A stretch of DNA of 64,000 bases from Cyclobacteriaceae bacterium. GTDB taxonomy: Bacteria; Bacteroidota; Bacteroidia; Cytophagales; Cyclobacteriaceae. Positions within the stretch are counted from its first letter, which is position 1. Each line of letters begins with the position of its first letter. This document shows, piece after piece, positions 53,796-62,383 of this stretch. Made by a program: the position numbers and the translations under genes. The DNA lies in assembly GCA_958296015.1 (NCBI GenBank), contig CATQIH010000012.1, positions 66,204 to 130,203 on the forward strand. The letters run 5' to 3'. Under the pieces are notes generated by a model. That model saw nothing but the letters and a program-made list of their open reading frames with translations, searched no databases and was not told where the DNA came from.

Positions 53796-55187
53796 ATGAG
53801 AAGATATATTGATCTGATTCGTCAGACCTTTGATTTCCCAACAGAAGATTTTGATGTACAGGAAGGCAACCTAAGCTTCCACGGCGTGCCCCTGATGGAC
53901 GTTATTCAGCAGTTTGGCACTCCATTTAAAATGACGTATCTGCCAAAGATCAGTGCCAATATCCAACGTGCTAAGCAACTGTTTAACGAGGCGATTAAAA
54001 AATACAATTACGAAGGTAATTATCAATACTGCTACTGCACCAAGTCTTCGCATTTTGAATTTGTGATCACAGAGGCCCTCAAAAACGGTATTCATCTGGA
54101 AACCTCTTCTGGTTTCGATATTGCTATCATCCGCCGCCTGTACGAAGAAGGAAAGATCGACCAGGATATGTTTATTATCTGCAACGGCTATAAGCGCGAA
54201 TTGTACCGGCAATCTATCAGCGACCTGGTTAACAGGGGATTTGAAAATTGTATCCCTGTGTTGGATGATCTGGGAGAACTTACTTTTTACGAACAAAAGA
54301 TAGAGCGGCCTTTCAACGTGGGCATCCGGGTGGCTTCAGATGAAACTCCCAGGTTCGAGCTATATACTTCGCGCCTTGGTATTCGCTACAGTGATATTAC
54401 TGACTTCTACAATCAAAGGATTCAGAGCAACCCAAACATTCAGTTGAAGATGTTGCATTTTTTTGTCAACCAGGGCATCGATGATTCTGCTTATTACTGG
54501 AGCGAACTTGGCCGCTTTGTAGACAAATACTGTGAACTCAAAAAGATATGTCCCGAACTGGATATCATTGATATTGGTGGTGGTTTTCCCGTAAAAAACT
54601 CGCTCTGGTTTACCTACGATTATAAATATATTGTAGAGCAAATCGTAGAAACCATCCAATCTATCTGTAAGGAGAATGATGTGCCGGTTCCACATATCTT
54701 TACCGAGTTTGGCATCTTCACGGTAGGAGAAAGCGGTGCTACCATCTATTCAGTACTAGACCAGAAGCTACAGAACGATAAAGAGCTATGGTATATGATT
54801 GACGGGTCTTTCATTACACAATTACCGGACACTTGGGGACTGAACAAGAAATATATCATGCTGCCGGTCAATTACTGGAACGTAGAATATCAGCGTGTGA
54901 ACCTGGGTGGACTTACCTGCGATAGCCAGGACTACTATAACTCTGAAGCGCACCGCAATGAGGTTTTTCTTCCTAAAATCAAAGACCAGGAAAAACTTTA
55001 CCTGGGGTTCTTCAACACGGGCGCGTACCAGGAGTCTGTTGGTGGCTACGGAGGCATTCAGCATTGCCTGATTCCGGCACCCAAACACGTGGTGGTCGAC
55101 AAAAAAGAAGACGGTACTTTTGATTACCGTCTTTTTGCCGAAGAACAAAATAGTGAGTCTATGTTAAAGATTTTGGGGTACGTGTAA
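53796..55187 (+). CDS. speA: biosynthetic arginine decarboxylase (Bacteroidota type)
   Basis: 463 residues, a fold-III PLP enzyme. The cofactor lysine is in YCYCTKSSHFEFVI; DIIDIGGGFPVKNS holds the phosphate-binding glycines; the end GFFNTGAYQESVGGYGGIQH corresponds to the active-site Cys/Tyr region of the family. The product, agmatine, feeds polyamine synthesis. This short form is what Bacteroidota use, unlike the long E. coli SpeA. An agmatine-using gene is not in the window. Confidence 0.9.
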   Translation: MRRYIDLIRQTFDFPTEDFDVQEGNLSFHGVPLMDVIQQFGTPFKMTYLPKISANIQRAKQLFNEAIKKYNYEGNYQYCYCTKSSHFEFVITEALKNGIHLETSSGFDIAIIRRLYEEGKIDQDMFIICNGYKRELYRQSISDLVNRGFENCIPVLDDLGELTFYEQKIERPFNVGIRVASDETPRFELYTSRLGIRYSDITDFYNQRIQSNPNIQLKMLHFFVNQGIDDSAYYWSELGRFVDKYCELKKICPELDIIDIGGGFPVKNSLWFTYDYKYIVEQIVETIQSICKENDVPVPHIFTEFGIFTVGESGATIYSVLDQKLQNDKELWYMIDGSFITQLPDTWGLNKKYIMLPVNYWNVEYQRVNLGGLTCDSQDYYNSEAHRNEVFLPKIKDQEKLYLGFFNTGAYQESVGGYGGIQHCLIPAPKHVVVDKKEDGTFDYRLFAEEQNSESMLKILGYV

Positions 55188-55249
55188 ATCGGTAAACTCT
55201 TGTAATCGGTAACCTGTAATTTTAGTAATAGTAACCAATAATCAAGGTC

Positions 55250-55290
55250 ATTACCGATTACCGATTACCGATTACCGATTACCGATTACC
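55250..55290. repeat. 7-nt tandem repeat (ATTACCG, about six units)
   Basis: ATTACCG is repeated almost six times without variation. Upstream (55193-55215) AATCGGTAA occurs twice in the opposite sense, so the region could fold into a stem. It lies between the convergent speA and sensor genes. Confidence 0.85.
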
Positions 55291-55296
55291 CACTTC

Positions 55297-57411
55297 CTAC
55301 CCCTTCGTTATAATCTCTGGTATTTCCACACCCTTTTCCTGTAGCACCTGCAATATCTGCTGAAGCTCTTCTTCTGTCTGATGCAGCCTTTGCTTGGTGT
55401 TTTCCCATTCTCCTACCTGCTTTTTCTGCTCTGTGATGTCCTCAAACATGCCCAGGATTCCCACAACTTCGCCTTCTTTGCTTCTCAGGGGCACTTTGCT
55501 TACCCGTAGCCAGTTTGTTTTGCCTTGAGCATCTGTCTGTGGCTCCTCGTAGTCAATTTTTGCCTGATCTGTATTGATCACCTGCAAATCATCCGCACGG
55601 TATTGCTCTGCCTCGTTGCCCCAGAAGTCAAAATCCGTTTTGCCTATAATGTCTGTAGATGAAGACAAACCTGCCGACTTTGCAAAGGCTTCGTTGCATC
55701 CCATAAATTGCAGGTCTTTATCTTTCCAGAAAATAAACTTTGGAAGATTGTTGATAATGATCTGCAATCTTTCTTCCGAACTTTTATAGTGATTCTCCCT
55801 TTCATTGGCCTCTTGCAGCGTCATTTCCGTTTCCCGCTGTTTTCTGTACATCTCTTCCTGCGTAGCCTGCAATTCTTCCATGTTTTGCCGCATTTCCTCT
55901 TCCTGCGACTGCATCTGCTCAGTCATTTGGCGGGATTCTGTCAGTAGCACCTGTGTTTTTGCATTGATCTTGGCAGACGAAATAGAAGACGCAATACTTT
56001 CAGCGATTTTCTCCAGAAACTTTATCTCAAATGTATTGAACTCCTCAAAAGAGGCGAGTTCTATGGCTCCATATACTTCATCGTTCACCATCAATGGCAC
56101 GATTAGGATGCTGGTAGGATTGGCATCGCCCAGACCGGAAGTGATGGTAACATATTCTTCAGGCACATCAGTGATATAGATAGTGTCCTTTTCCTGCCAT
56201 GATTGCCCGGCCAGTCCTTCACCTTTGTATATTTTTTGTTCAATGTACTTTCTTTTGTCCCAGGCATAGCAGGCTTCCAGCGTCATATGACTTTCTTCGC
56301 TCGTCGTCTCATGATCTATCACATACAAGCCACCCTGATTGGCTTTCATGTATTTGACAAGGCTGGACAGAATGATATTGGACAGATCACTCACACTATG
56401 GTTGTTCTGGCGAAGTATCTCACTAAATTTGGCCGTTCCTTCGGTAGCCCAGTTTCTTCTGCGGTCGTCTTCTGCTACTTTTTGCAGGTTGTCTCTCATA
56501 CCAATCAGCGAGTTGCCCAGCACATCCTGTTCACTTAGCGGATGAAAGTCTGCCTTATAATTTCCTTTACCAATGTTCTCCGCAAAGTCAGACGTGGCTC
56601 TCAGTCCTTCTACAAGTGATTCAACAGCCAGGCTCATTTCACCAATTTCATCTCTATTGACTGTTTTGCTGTTTTTGGTTTGTGAAGGCAGAATACCTTT
56701 AGACAAATTAAAGATAGTGCTACGTATGGTATTGATAGGTTTGGTAATATTGCCGGTCAGAATTACCGAAACAACGATACCCAACACAATGGTGATAACT
56801 CCTAAAATGAGGATCAGCCTTTTCATTTCTTCAGAAGAAGAAATAATATTAAGCTGTGCCATATTCTCCTCCTGCTTTTTAATAGCACTGATGCGATTGA
56901 TCTGTGCTTTTAGCATATTGGTTTGGGGTAGAACTTCGCTTTCTACAATTTCTTCCGCCATAAGCTTCAGCATAGGGTCTTCATAATTTTCAAAAGAGAC
57001 CAGACTACCCATAATACCTTTTTCTACTTCAATGAGTGACTCAAAACCAGTCAGTACAGAGTCGATGGTTTGTATCTGTGTGGTGTCATCCCACTTTTGA
57101 ACCAGGATGCTTATCTTATCTTCCAGTTCCGGGTACCGAAATGCTTGCAAATCTTTCAGTGCTTCCTTATCTTCCTGGTTGTTTTGCAGGTATACCCAGT
57201 TAGTAATGAGCATCTTTGATTCGGTAATCAACAAGTTCAGCTCATGAATGGCTTTTGTCGATGGGTTGATTACTTCAGCAGTTTCTCTGACAATCTGGTT
57301 GTTTCTGTCGATGGTAAAAATACTGTAAGCAGCATTTATAGCAAAAATGACAATGAGCAATATAAAACTACCAAAGATTTTGCGTCCGATGGTAAAGAAG
57401 GATTTTTTCAT
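55297..57411 (-). CDS. membrane sensor with HAMP, GAF and PAS domains, no kinase domain
   Basis: 704 residues. TM1 (about 10-32), a four-helix-type periplasmic region (33-190), TM2 (ILILGVITIVLGIVVSVIL), HAMP (NITKPINTIRSTIF), a second HAMP-like stretch, GAF (about 330-480, GEGLAGQSWQEKDTIYITDV), a long coiled coil rich in Gln/Glu/Met, then PAS (FIFWKDKDLQFMGCNEAF) with its PAC segment (GILGMFEDITEQ) and a final coiled coil. It has no HisKA, HATPase, MCP-signalling or GGDEF domain, so output must be by a partner. It is alone on its strand and divergent from prfA. Confidence 0.88.
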   Translation of the reverse strand: MKKSFFTIGRKIFGSFILLIVIFAINAAYSIFTIDRNNQIVRETAEVINPSTKAIHELNLLITESKMLITNWVYLQNNQEDKEALKDLQAFRYPELEDKISILVQKWDDTTQIQTIDSVLTGFESLIEVEKGIMGSLVSFENYEDPMLKLMAEEIVESEVLPQTNMLKAQINRISAIKKQEENMAQLNIISSSEEMKRLILILGVITIVLGIVVSVILTGNITKPINTIRSTIFNLSKGILPSQTKNSKTVNRDEIGEMSLAVESLVEGLRATSDFAENIGKGNYKADFHPLSEQDVLGNSLIGMRDNLQKVAEDDRRRNWATEGTAKFSEILRQNNHSVSDLSNIILSSLVKYMKANQGGLYVIDHETTSEESHMTLEACYAWDKRKYIEQKIYKGEGLAGQSWQEKDTIYITDVPEEYVTITSGLGDANPTSILIVPLMVNDEVYGAIELASFEEFNTFEIKFLEKIAESIASSISSAKINAKTQVLLTESRQMTEQMQSQEEEMRQNMEELQATQEEMYRKQRETEMTLQEANERENHYKSSEERLQIIINNLPKFIFWKDKDLQFMGCNEAFAKSAGLSSSTDIIGKTDFDFWGNEAEQYRADDLQVINTDQAKIDYEEPQTDAQGKTNWLRVSKVPLRSKEGEVVGILGMFEDITEQKKQVGEWENTKQRLHQTEEELQQILQVLQEKGVEIPEIITKG

Positions 57412-57616
57412 ATGAAATTAGACACGTTAGATGTTTTTGCCTTGGATGAAATATTGAATGTGCAATATTTATCTTTAGTGCTCATATTAAAATTGATCTT
57501 CACTGCAAATAGTACAACCGTAACTTCGAAGGATATTTACATCATAGTCTGTGGGTAGGCAAATATCAAAATAGCATCTATCTTGCGTTGTTGTGTTATA
57601 AGGCCAACCAATTGCT

Positions 57617-57624
57617 TAGATTTG
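57617..57624 (+). promoter_or_regulatory. putative -7 box for prfA
   Basis: TAGATTTG fits TAnnTTTG and ends 16 bases before the ATG at 57641. TTG sequences occur about 23 bases upstream, slightly too far for the consensus. Confidence 0.5.
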
Positions 57625-57640
57625 TGTAAATTTTAAAGAT

Positions 57641-58705
57641 ATGATAGATAAACTGGAAGCTATAAAAGATAGGTTTGAGGAAGTAAGCCAGCTCATTGTG
57701 CAGCCTGATGCCATGTCGGATATGAAGAATTACTCTAAGCTCAGTAAAGAGTACAAAGATTTAAATAAAATAGTAAACAAATACCAGGAATATCAAGAAG
57801 CCAACGCCAATCTAAAGAGTGCCAAAGAAGTATTGGATACGGAAAAAGACTCAGGCTTTCGGCAAATGGCTAAAGAAGAAATTGAGATACAACAGAATAA
57901 AAAGAAGACTCTTGAAGATGAGATCAAAGAAATGTTGATTCCCAAAGATCCTAACGACAGCAAAAATGTAATTCTTGAGATCAGGGCGGGTACTGGCGGT
58001 GATGAGGCAGCCATTTTTGCAGGAGACCTTTTTCGGATGTATCAGCGGTATGCAGAGCAGCAACGCTGGTCGTTGACAATTCTGGACCTAACTGAAGGAA
58101 GCTCCGGTGGCTACAAAGAAATTATCAGCACTGTTTCCGGTGAAGATGTGTATGCGCGCCTTAAGTTTGAATCGGGCGTACACCGCGTGCAGCGGGTACC
58201 TGCCACCGAAACCCAGGGCAGGGTACATACCTCGGCAGCCAGTGTGGCGGTGCTTCCGGAGGTAGAAGATGTGGAAGTGGATATTGATATGAATGAGATC
58301 AGGAAGGACACCTATTGCTCGTCGGGTCCGGGTGGGCAATCTGTTAATACTACTTATTCAGCGGTACGGCTTACGCATATCCCTACCGGCCTGGTGGTGA
58401 CCTGCCAAGACCAGAAATCACAAATCAAGAACTTTGAAAAAGCCTTGCAAGTGCTTCGGTCGCGCCTGTATGAGATAGAACTGGCCAAACAAAACGAAGA
58501 GATAGGTGCTCAAAGGCGTTCTATGGTGAAAAGCGGCGACCGCTCTGAAAAAATAAGAACCTACAACTATCCGCAGGGGCGTGTTACCGACCACCGCATC
58601 AATTACTCCATCTACAACCTATCTGCCGTGATAGATGGAGACCTAAATGACCTGACAGAGCGGCTGCGCATTGCTGAAAACTCCGAAAAGTTGGCAGAAG
58701 AATAA
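57641..58705 (+). CDS. prfA: peptide chain release factor 1
   Basis: 354 residues. The catalytic GGQ is in [19 protein letters not shown]; the stop-codon-reading PxT motif of RF1 is in [15 protein letters not shown], which separates it from RF2 (SPF). The N-terminal helical domain and the C-terminal [19 protein letters not shown] are normal. It ends translation at UAA and UAG. The next gene starts six bases after its stop. Confidence 0.97.
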   Translation: MIDKLEAIKDRFEEVSQLIVQPDAMSDMKNYSKLSKEYKDLNKIVNKYQEYQEANANLKSAKEVLDTEKDSGFRQMAKEEIEIQQNKKKTLEDEIKEMLIPKDPNDSKNVILEIRAGTGGDEAAIFAGDLFRMYQRYAEQQRWSLTILDLTEGSSGGYKEIISTVSGEDVYARLKFESGVHRVQRVPATETQGRVHTSAASVAVLPEVEDVEVDIDMNEIRKDTYCSSGPGGQSVNTTYSAVRLTHIPTGLVVTCQDQKSQIKNFEKALQVLRSRLYEIELAKQNEEIGAQRRSMVKSGDRSEKIRTYNYPQGRVTDHRINYSIYNLSAVIDGDLNDLTERLRIAENSEKLAEE

Positions 58706-58711
58706 GAGAAA

Positions 58712-60205
58712 ATGCTACGAATAAAAGCTTTTAAAACTGAAGACCGAAGACCGGAGCCGGAAGACCGGGACCGAAGTTTGGATGGCAAGTCTGGAAGTTG
58801 GCTGATATTAACCGGCAATAAATACTCGGGGCTTTTTGCTTCTGGCTGTCTGTTAAGGTATTGTTTGTACCTGATGTTAGCCGTCATGGTAGCCTGTGTG
58901 CCGGAGGAGGAGATGGTGTCATCGCAGCCTGATAACCCGCTTGTGTTTAGCGGCGATACGGTATTGTTTGACACCATTTTCTCTACCGTCGAGAGCATCA
59001 CACAATATATTCAGGTATACAATCCAAATAAAAACGCGGTCAGCATCTCTTCTATAACGCTGGCTGGCGGTACTGCTTCTGCTTATCAACTCTATGTGAA
59101 TGGCAGGCAGGGAACTCGTTTTGAGAACCTTCAGCTACTGGGAAACGATAGCTTGCTGTTGCTGGTTGAAGTAAAAATTGATCGAAGGGATGAAGATCTG
59201 CCATTTCTGGTGGAAGACTCCATATTGTTTGCAACTGGAAGTTATGCACAGGATGTTAAGCTGATTGCCTGGGGACAAGATGCTCATTTTCTGAAAGGAT
59301 TGGTTATACAGCAGGATACTACCTTTACCAGCGACAGACCTTACGTCATCTTTGATTCTCTGAATATCACGCAACCGTCCACGTTGCGCATGGAAGCAGG
59401 CACCAGGGTTTACTTTCACACAGGTTCCGGGTTGCTGGTAGACGGAACATTGCTGATAGAAGGAACGCCGGAAGAACCTGTATTGCTAAGAAGCAACCGG
59501 CAGGATGGACGATACAAGTTTAGTCCGGGACAATGGAGGGGTATTTTCTTTAGCGAACTCAGCAAAAACAACAAGATTGATCATGCCATTATACGCAACG
59601 GAGTGGCTGGTGTAGTTATCCAGGGCAATGACGCAGATACCATTCCTGATATCACTATTGCCAATACGGAGATCAGAAACATGGCTAATTTCGGGATACT
59701 TTCTGTAGATGCTGACGTAGATGCTTATAATTTGCTCATTGACAGTTGCGCGTATAACCTGGTGCAACACCTGGGTAATGGCTATTGCCGGTATGTACAC
59801 TGTACGTTTAATAATAACTATCCACTGGGTATAGACCCGGCCCTATTCTTTGCAGACACAACAAGCATAAGCTCAAACGATTCACAGCCATTTGATCTGA
59901 CATTGACAAATAACATCATCTGGGGCGTGCGTCGGGATGAACTGATTGTCTATACAGAAAAAGCAGATTCCAGGGTCACGATTGCTTCCAACCTAATTAG
60001 AACGCGCAATGCAGTTTTCCAGGACAAAAACCTGCTTAACCAAGACCCGCAATTTATCAATCCTTATAAGCATAACTACCAGCTTGATTCCGTGTCGGTG
60101 GCCATCGACACCGGTATCGTAACTTTGGTGAAGAAAGATATCACGGGTAACCTGCGGGACAGTTTGCCAGATTTAGGAGCTTATGAATATGTGAAAAAGA
60201 GATAA
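58712..60205 (+). CDS. right-handed beta-helix lipoprotein
   Basis: Up to 497 residues. A lipobox (LMLAVMVAC) is at residues 54-62; the mature part has an N-terminal beta domain (about 75-200) and then a NosD-like beta helix, with STLRMEAGTRVYFHTGSGLLVDGTLLIEGTPEEPV, NGVAGVVIQGNDADTIPDI (repetitive turns) and an end DITGNLRDSLPDLGAYEYVKK, as in other secreted helix proteins. The first ~35 codons lie over a GAAGACCG-rich low-complexity stretch and may not be translated; starts near 58865-58874 would give only a short signal. Its role is unknown, probably an outer-membrane surface lipoprotein. It lies in a row with prfA and yjbQ. Confidence 0.8.
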   Translation: MLRIKAFKTEDRRPEPEDRDRSLDGKSGSWLILTGNKYSGLFASGCLLRYCLYLMLAVMVACVPEEEMVSSQPDNPLVFSGDTVLFDTIFSTVESITQYIQVYNPNKNAVSISSITLAGGTASAYQLYVNGRQGTRFENLQLLGNDSLLLLVEVKIDRRDEDLPFLVEDSILFATGSYAQDVKLIAWGQDAHFLKGLVIQQDTTFTSDRPYVIFDSLNITQPSTLRMEAGTRVYFHTGSGLLVDGTLLIEGTPEEPVLLRSNRQDGRYKFSPGQWRGIFFSELSKNNKIDHAIIRNGVAGVVIQGNDADTIPDITIANTEIRNMANFGILSVDADVDAYNLLIDSCAYNLVQHLGNGYCRYVHCTFNNNYPLGIDPALFFADTTSISSNDSQPFDLTLTNNIIWGVRRDELIVYTEKADSRVTIASNLIRTRNAVFQDKNLLNQDPQFINPYKHNYQLDSVSVAIDTGIVTLVKKDITGNLRDSLPDLGAYEYVKKR

Positions 60206-60213
60206 TTCAAATT

Positions 60214-60636
60214 ATGCAAATACATCAAAAGGAAATACAGTTACCTGCTTTTCCACGTGGGTTTCATATCATTACCGACAAAATACAGCAGAAATTCCCT
60301 GAACTCAGGCAGATCAAAACAGGCATATTGCATGTATTCATCCAGCATACTTCGGCCAGCCTGACCATCAACGAAGATGCCGACCCTACGGTGCGTGAGG
60401 ATTTTGAGAGTCATATGAACAAAGTAGTACCTGAAAATGCACCTTATTATAAGCATACAATAGAAGGGCCGGACGATATGCCAGCTCACATCAAAGCTTC
60501 TTTAATGGGCAGCAGTGTGAGCATTCCTGTTACCAATGGTAAGCTCAATATGGGCACCTGGCAGGGGATCTATTTGTGCGAACACCGCAATCGTGCAAGG
60601 GGCAGAAAGTTGGTGCTTACCGTATATGGCAGCTAG
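60214..60636 (+). CDS. YjbQ-family protein (secondary thiamine-phosphate synthase)
   Basis: 140 residues. The family signature is intact: HTSASLTINEDADPTVREDF, then HTIEGPDDMPAHIKASLMG, and GTWQGIYLCEHRNRARGRK. Conserved His, Asp and Glu residues form the active site. Some members show weak thiamine-phosphate synthase activity, but the true role is not settled. It follows the beta-helix gene by eight bases. Confidence 0.92.
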   Translation: MQIHQKEIQLPAFPRGFHIITDKIQQKFPELRQIKTGILHVFIQHTSASLTINEDADPTVREDFESHMNKVVPENAPYYKHTIEGPDDMPAHIKASLMGSSVSIPVTNGKLNMGTWQGIYLCEHRNRARGRKLVLTVYGS

Positions 60637-60686
60637 AAATCAGCAATATTTTTATTCGGTCTTCGATCCTACGGCTGCCATTTTCA

Positions 60687-61580
60687 TTAATTCTTACTGG
60701 CATCAAATAGCTTCTGCTTTTCTTCTTTGGTGAGGCTGTCATATCCGCTGTCAGATATTTTATCCAGGATAGCATCAATTTCTTCTTGCTGGTTTCTGAA
60801 ATTTTTGCTGTGCCGTTTACCATTTGCCTTATAGTTACTTTTGTAAGCTACTTTTACTTTGGGTTTGCGCACAAAAAGGTTTTTGAAAAAGTTCAGGACA
60901 TTCGTAATAGGCTTTCCAAGGTCATTGCCTCTCTGGAGTTGTTTGATATAGATAAAGCCTATGGCAGCACCAGCTATGTGTGCCATCTCGCCGCCAGCAT
61001 TGGCACCGGTAGCGCGGGCAAACGAAAACAACACATAAAACAAAGCAATATATTTGATACGGACAGGCCCCAGCAGGATAAGGCTGATGGTATAATTGGG
61101 CATAAACGTGGCTGCACCTACTACCACAGCAAATACGCCCCCTGAGGCTCCCAGCATACGGGAAGTAGCTAAGTGGTCAGCAAAATACGGAAGTGTATTA
61201 TACAAAGTAATATAAAATAATCCTCCGATTACCCCACCTAAAATAAATAGATTCACCAGCTTTTCGCTGCCCAGAAACTCCATGATCAGACTGCCAAACC
61301 AGTAGAGGAAGAGCATATTAAATAAGATGTGGAAGAACCCCTCGTGCGTAAAAAAATAGGTGATCAGCGTCCAGGGTTTCTGGATAAACTCGCCAATAGC
61401 GGCAGGTAATAGCAACTGGTCTAGCAATGTCTGGTATACATACGGTGCTTTTGCCAGCGTAAAGATAATATTTGTAAATAATAGAATCAGAAAAACGATG
61501 ACGTTGATCAATATGATTTTCAGCAACCCATTGTTTGGCTTGCTGAACGCGTTTCTCAGATCATTCAGAATACTGTTCAT
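60687..61580 (-). CDS. rhomboid-family intramembrane serine protease (second of two)
   Basis: 297 residues, six hydrophobic helices. The catalytic Ser is in LGASGGVFAVVVG and the His in MAHIAGAAIGFIY; the loop-1 WxR region is degenerate. A cytosolic C-terminal tail (about 75 residues, RKPKVKVAYKSNYKANGKR and a final helix) is specific to this copy. It cuts within membrane helices of unknown substrates. It begins nine bases after the first rhomboid gene. Confidence 0.92.
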   Translation of the reverse strand: MNSILNDLRNAFSKPNNGLLKIILINVIVFLILLFTNIIFTLAKAPYVYQTLLDQLLLPAAIGEFIQKPWTLITYFFTHEGFFHILFNMLFLYWFGSLIMEFLGSEKLVNLFILGGVIGGLFYITLYNTLPYFADHLATSRMLGASGGVFAVVVGAATFMPNYTISLILLGPVRIKYIALFYVLFSFARATGANAGGEMAHIAGAAIGFIYIKQLQRGNDLGKPITNVLNFFKNLFVRKPKVKVAYKSNYKANGKRHSKNFRNQQEEIDAILDKISDSGYDSLTKEEKQKLFDASKN

Positions 61581-61589
61581 AACTACTTG

Positions 61590-62381
61590 CTAACTAAATG
61601 AATCATATTTTTTACCCCAAAGTTTAATCAGAATGAAGGCAAACAACATACCACCCAGGTGCGCAAAGTGCGCTACGTTGTCTCCTGGCACTCGCCCAAA
61701 GCCCGAATACAATTCATATAACCCATAAAATAGCACAAAATACTTAGCTTTTATAGGAAAAGGAAAAAATAACAGAAATAATTCGATGTTGGGAAATAGC
61801 AATCCAAAGGCCATTAAAATACCGAAAATAGCACCCGATGCTCCCACCATGGGAATGTTTTGTTTTGTTTTCAAAAGCTGTGTTGCATATTGCTTGCTTT
61901 CGTTAATATACGCGGAGGCTTCAGGGTGATCATAGTAATCGCTGATGAAGCCACTAAGCCGCTGGTGAGCAAATTCTGCGTTTTCCAGTACAAAGGTATC
62001 AAAACCCTGAGGCGTTGGTGCTTCTACATATGCTGCTACCTTATTTTCTAGCGTGTTTACTTCATAAAAGGTATAGGCAGAATATAGTAGCCCTGCACCA
62101 ATGCCTGTAATAAGATAAAAAGCCAGAAACCGCTGGCTGCCCCACACGCGCTCCAGCATAGGCGCAAAGATAAACAAGGCAAACATATTGCTGAAAATAT
62201 GTCCCCAGGAACCATGTATGAATATGTGGGTCAGAAACTGGTAGGGTCTGAATAAACTGGAGTGGATGTAGTGAAGACCAAAAATATTGGCAAAATCAAT
62301 CTCTACCACATACTGCAGCAGAAAGATGACAACATTGATGATTAATAAATTCCTGACTATAGGAGTGAGTCTGCCAAACAT
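61590..62381 (-). CDS. rhomboid-family intramembrane serine protease (first of two)
   Basis: 263 residues. Six membrane helices, catalytic Ser in VGASGAIFGILMAFG and His in HFAHLGGMLFAF; the HGSWGHIFSNMFALF segment is the conserved second helix. A loop of about 60 charged residues (VNTLENKVAAYVEAP to KTQNIPM) separates TM3 and TM4. It starts two bases after the mutL stop, so mutL and both rhomboid genes form one unit. Confidence 0.93.
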   Translation of the reverse strand: MFGRLTPIVRNLLIINVVIFLLQYVVEIDFANIFGLHYIHSSLFRPYQFLTHIFIHGSWGHIFSNMFALFIFAPMLERVWGSQRFLAFYLITGIGAGLLYSAYTFYEVNTLENKVAAYVEAPTPQGFDTFVLENAEFAHQRLSGFISDYYDHPEASAYINESKQYATQLLKTKQNIPMVGASGAIFGILMAFGLLFPNIELFLLFFPFPIKAKYFVLFYGLYELYSGFGRVPGDNVAHFAHLGGMLFAFILIKLWGKKYDSFS

Positions 62382-62383
62382 AT

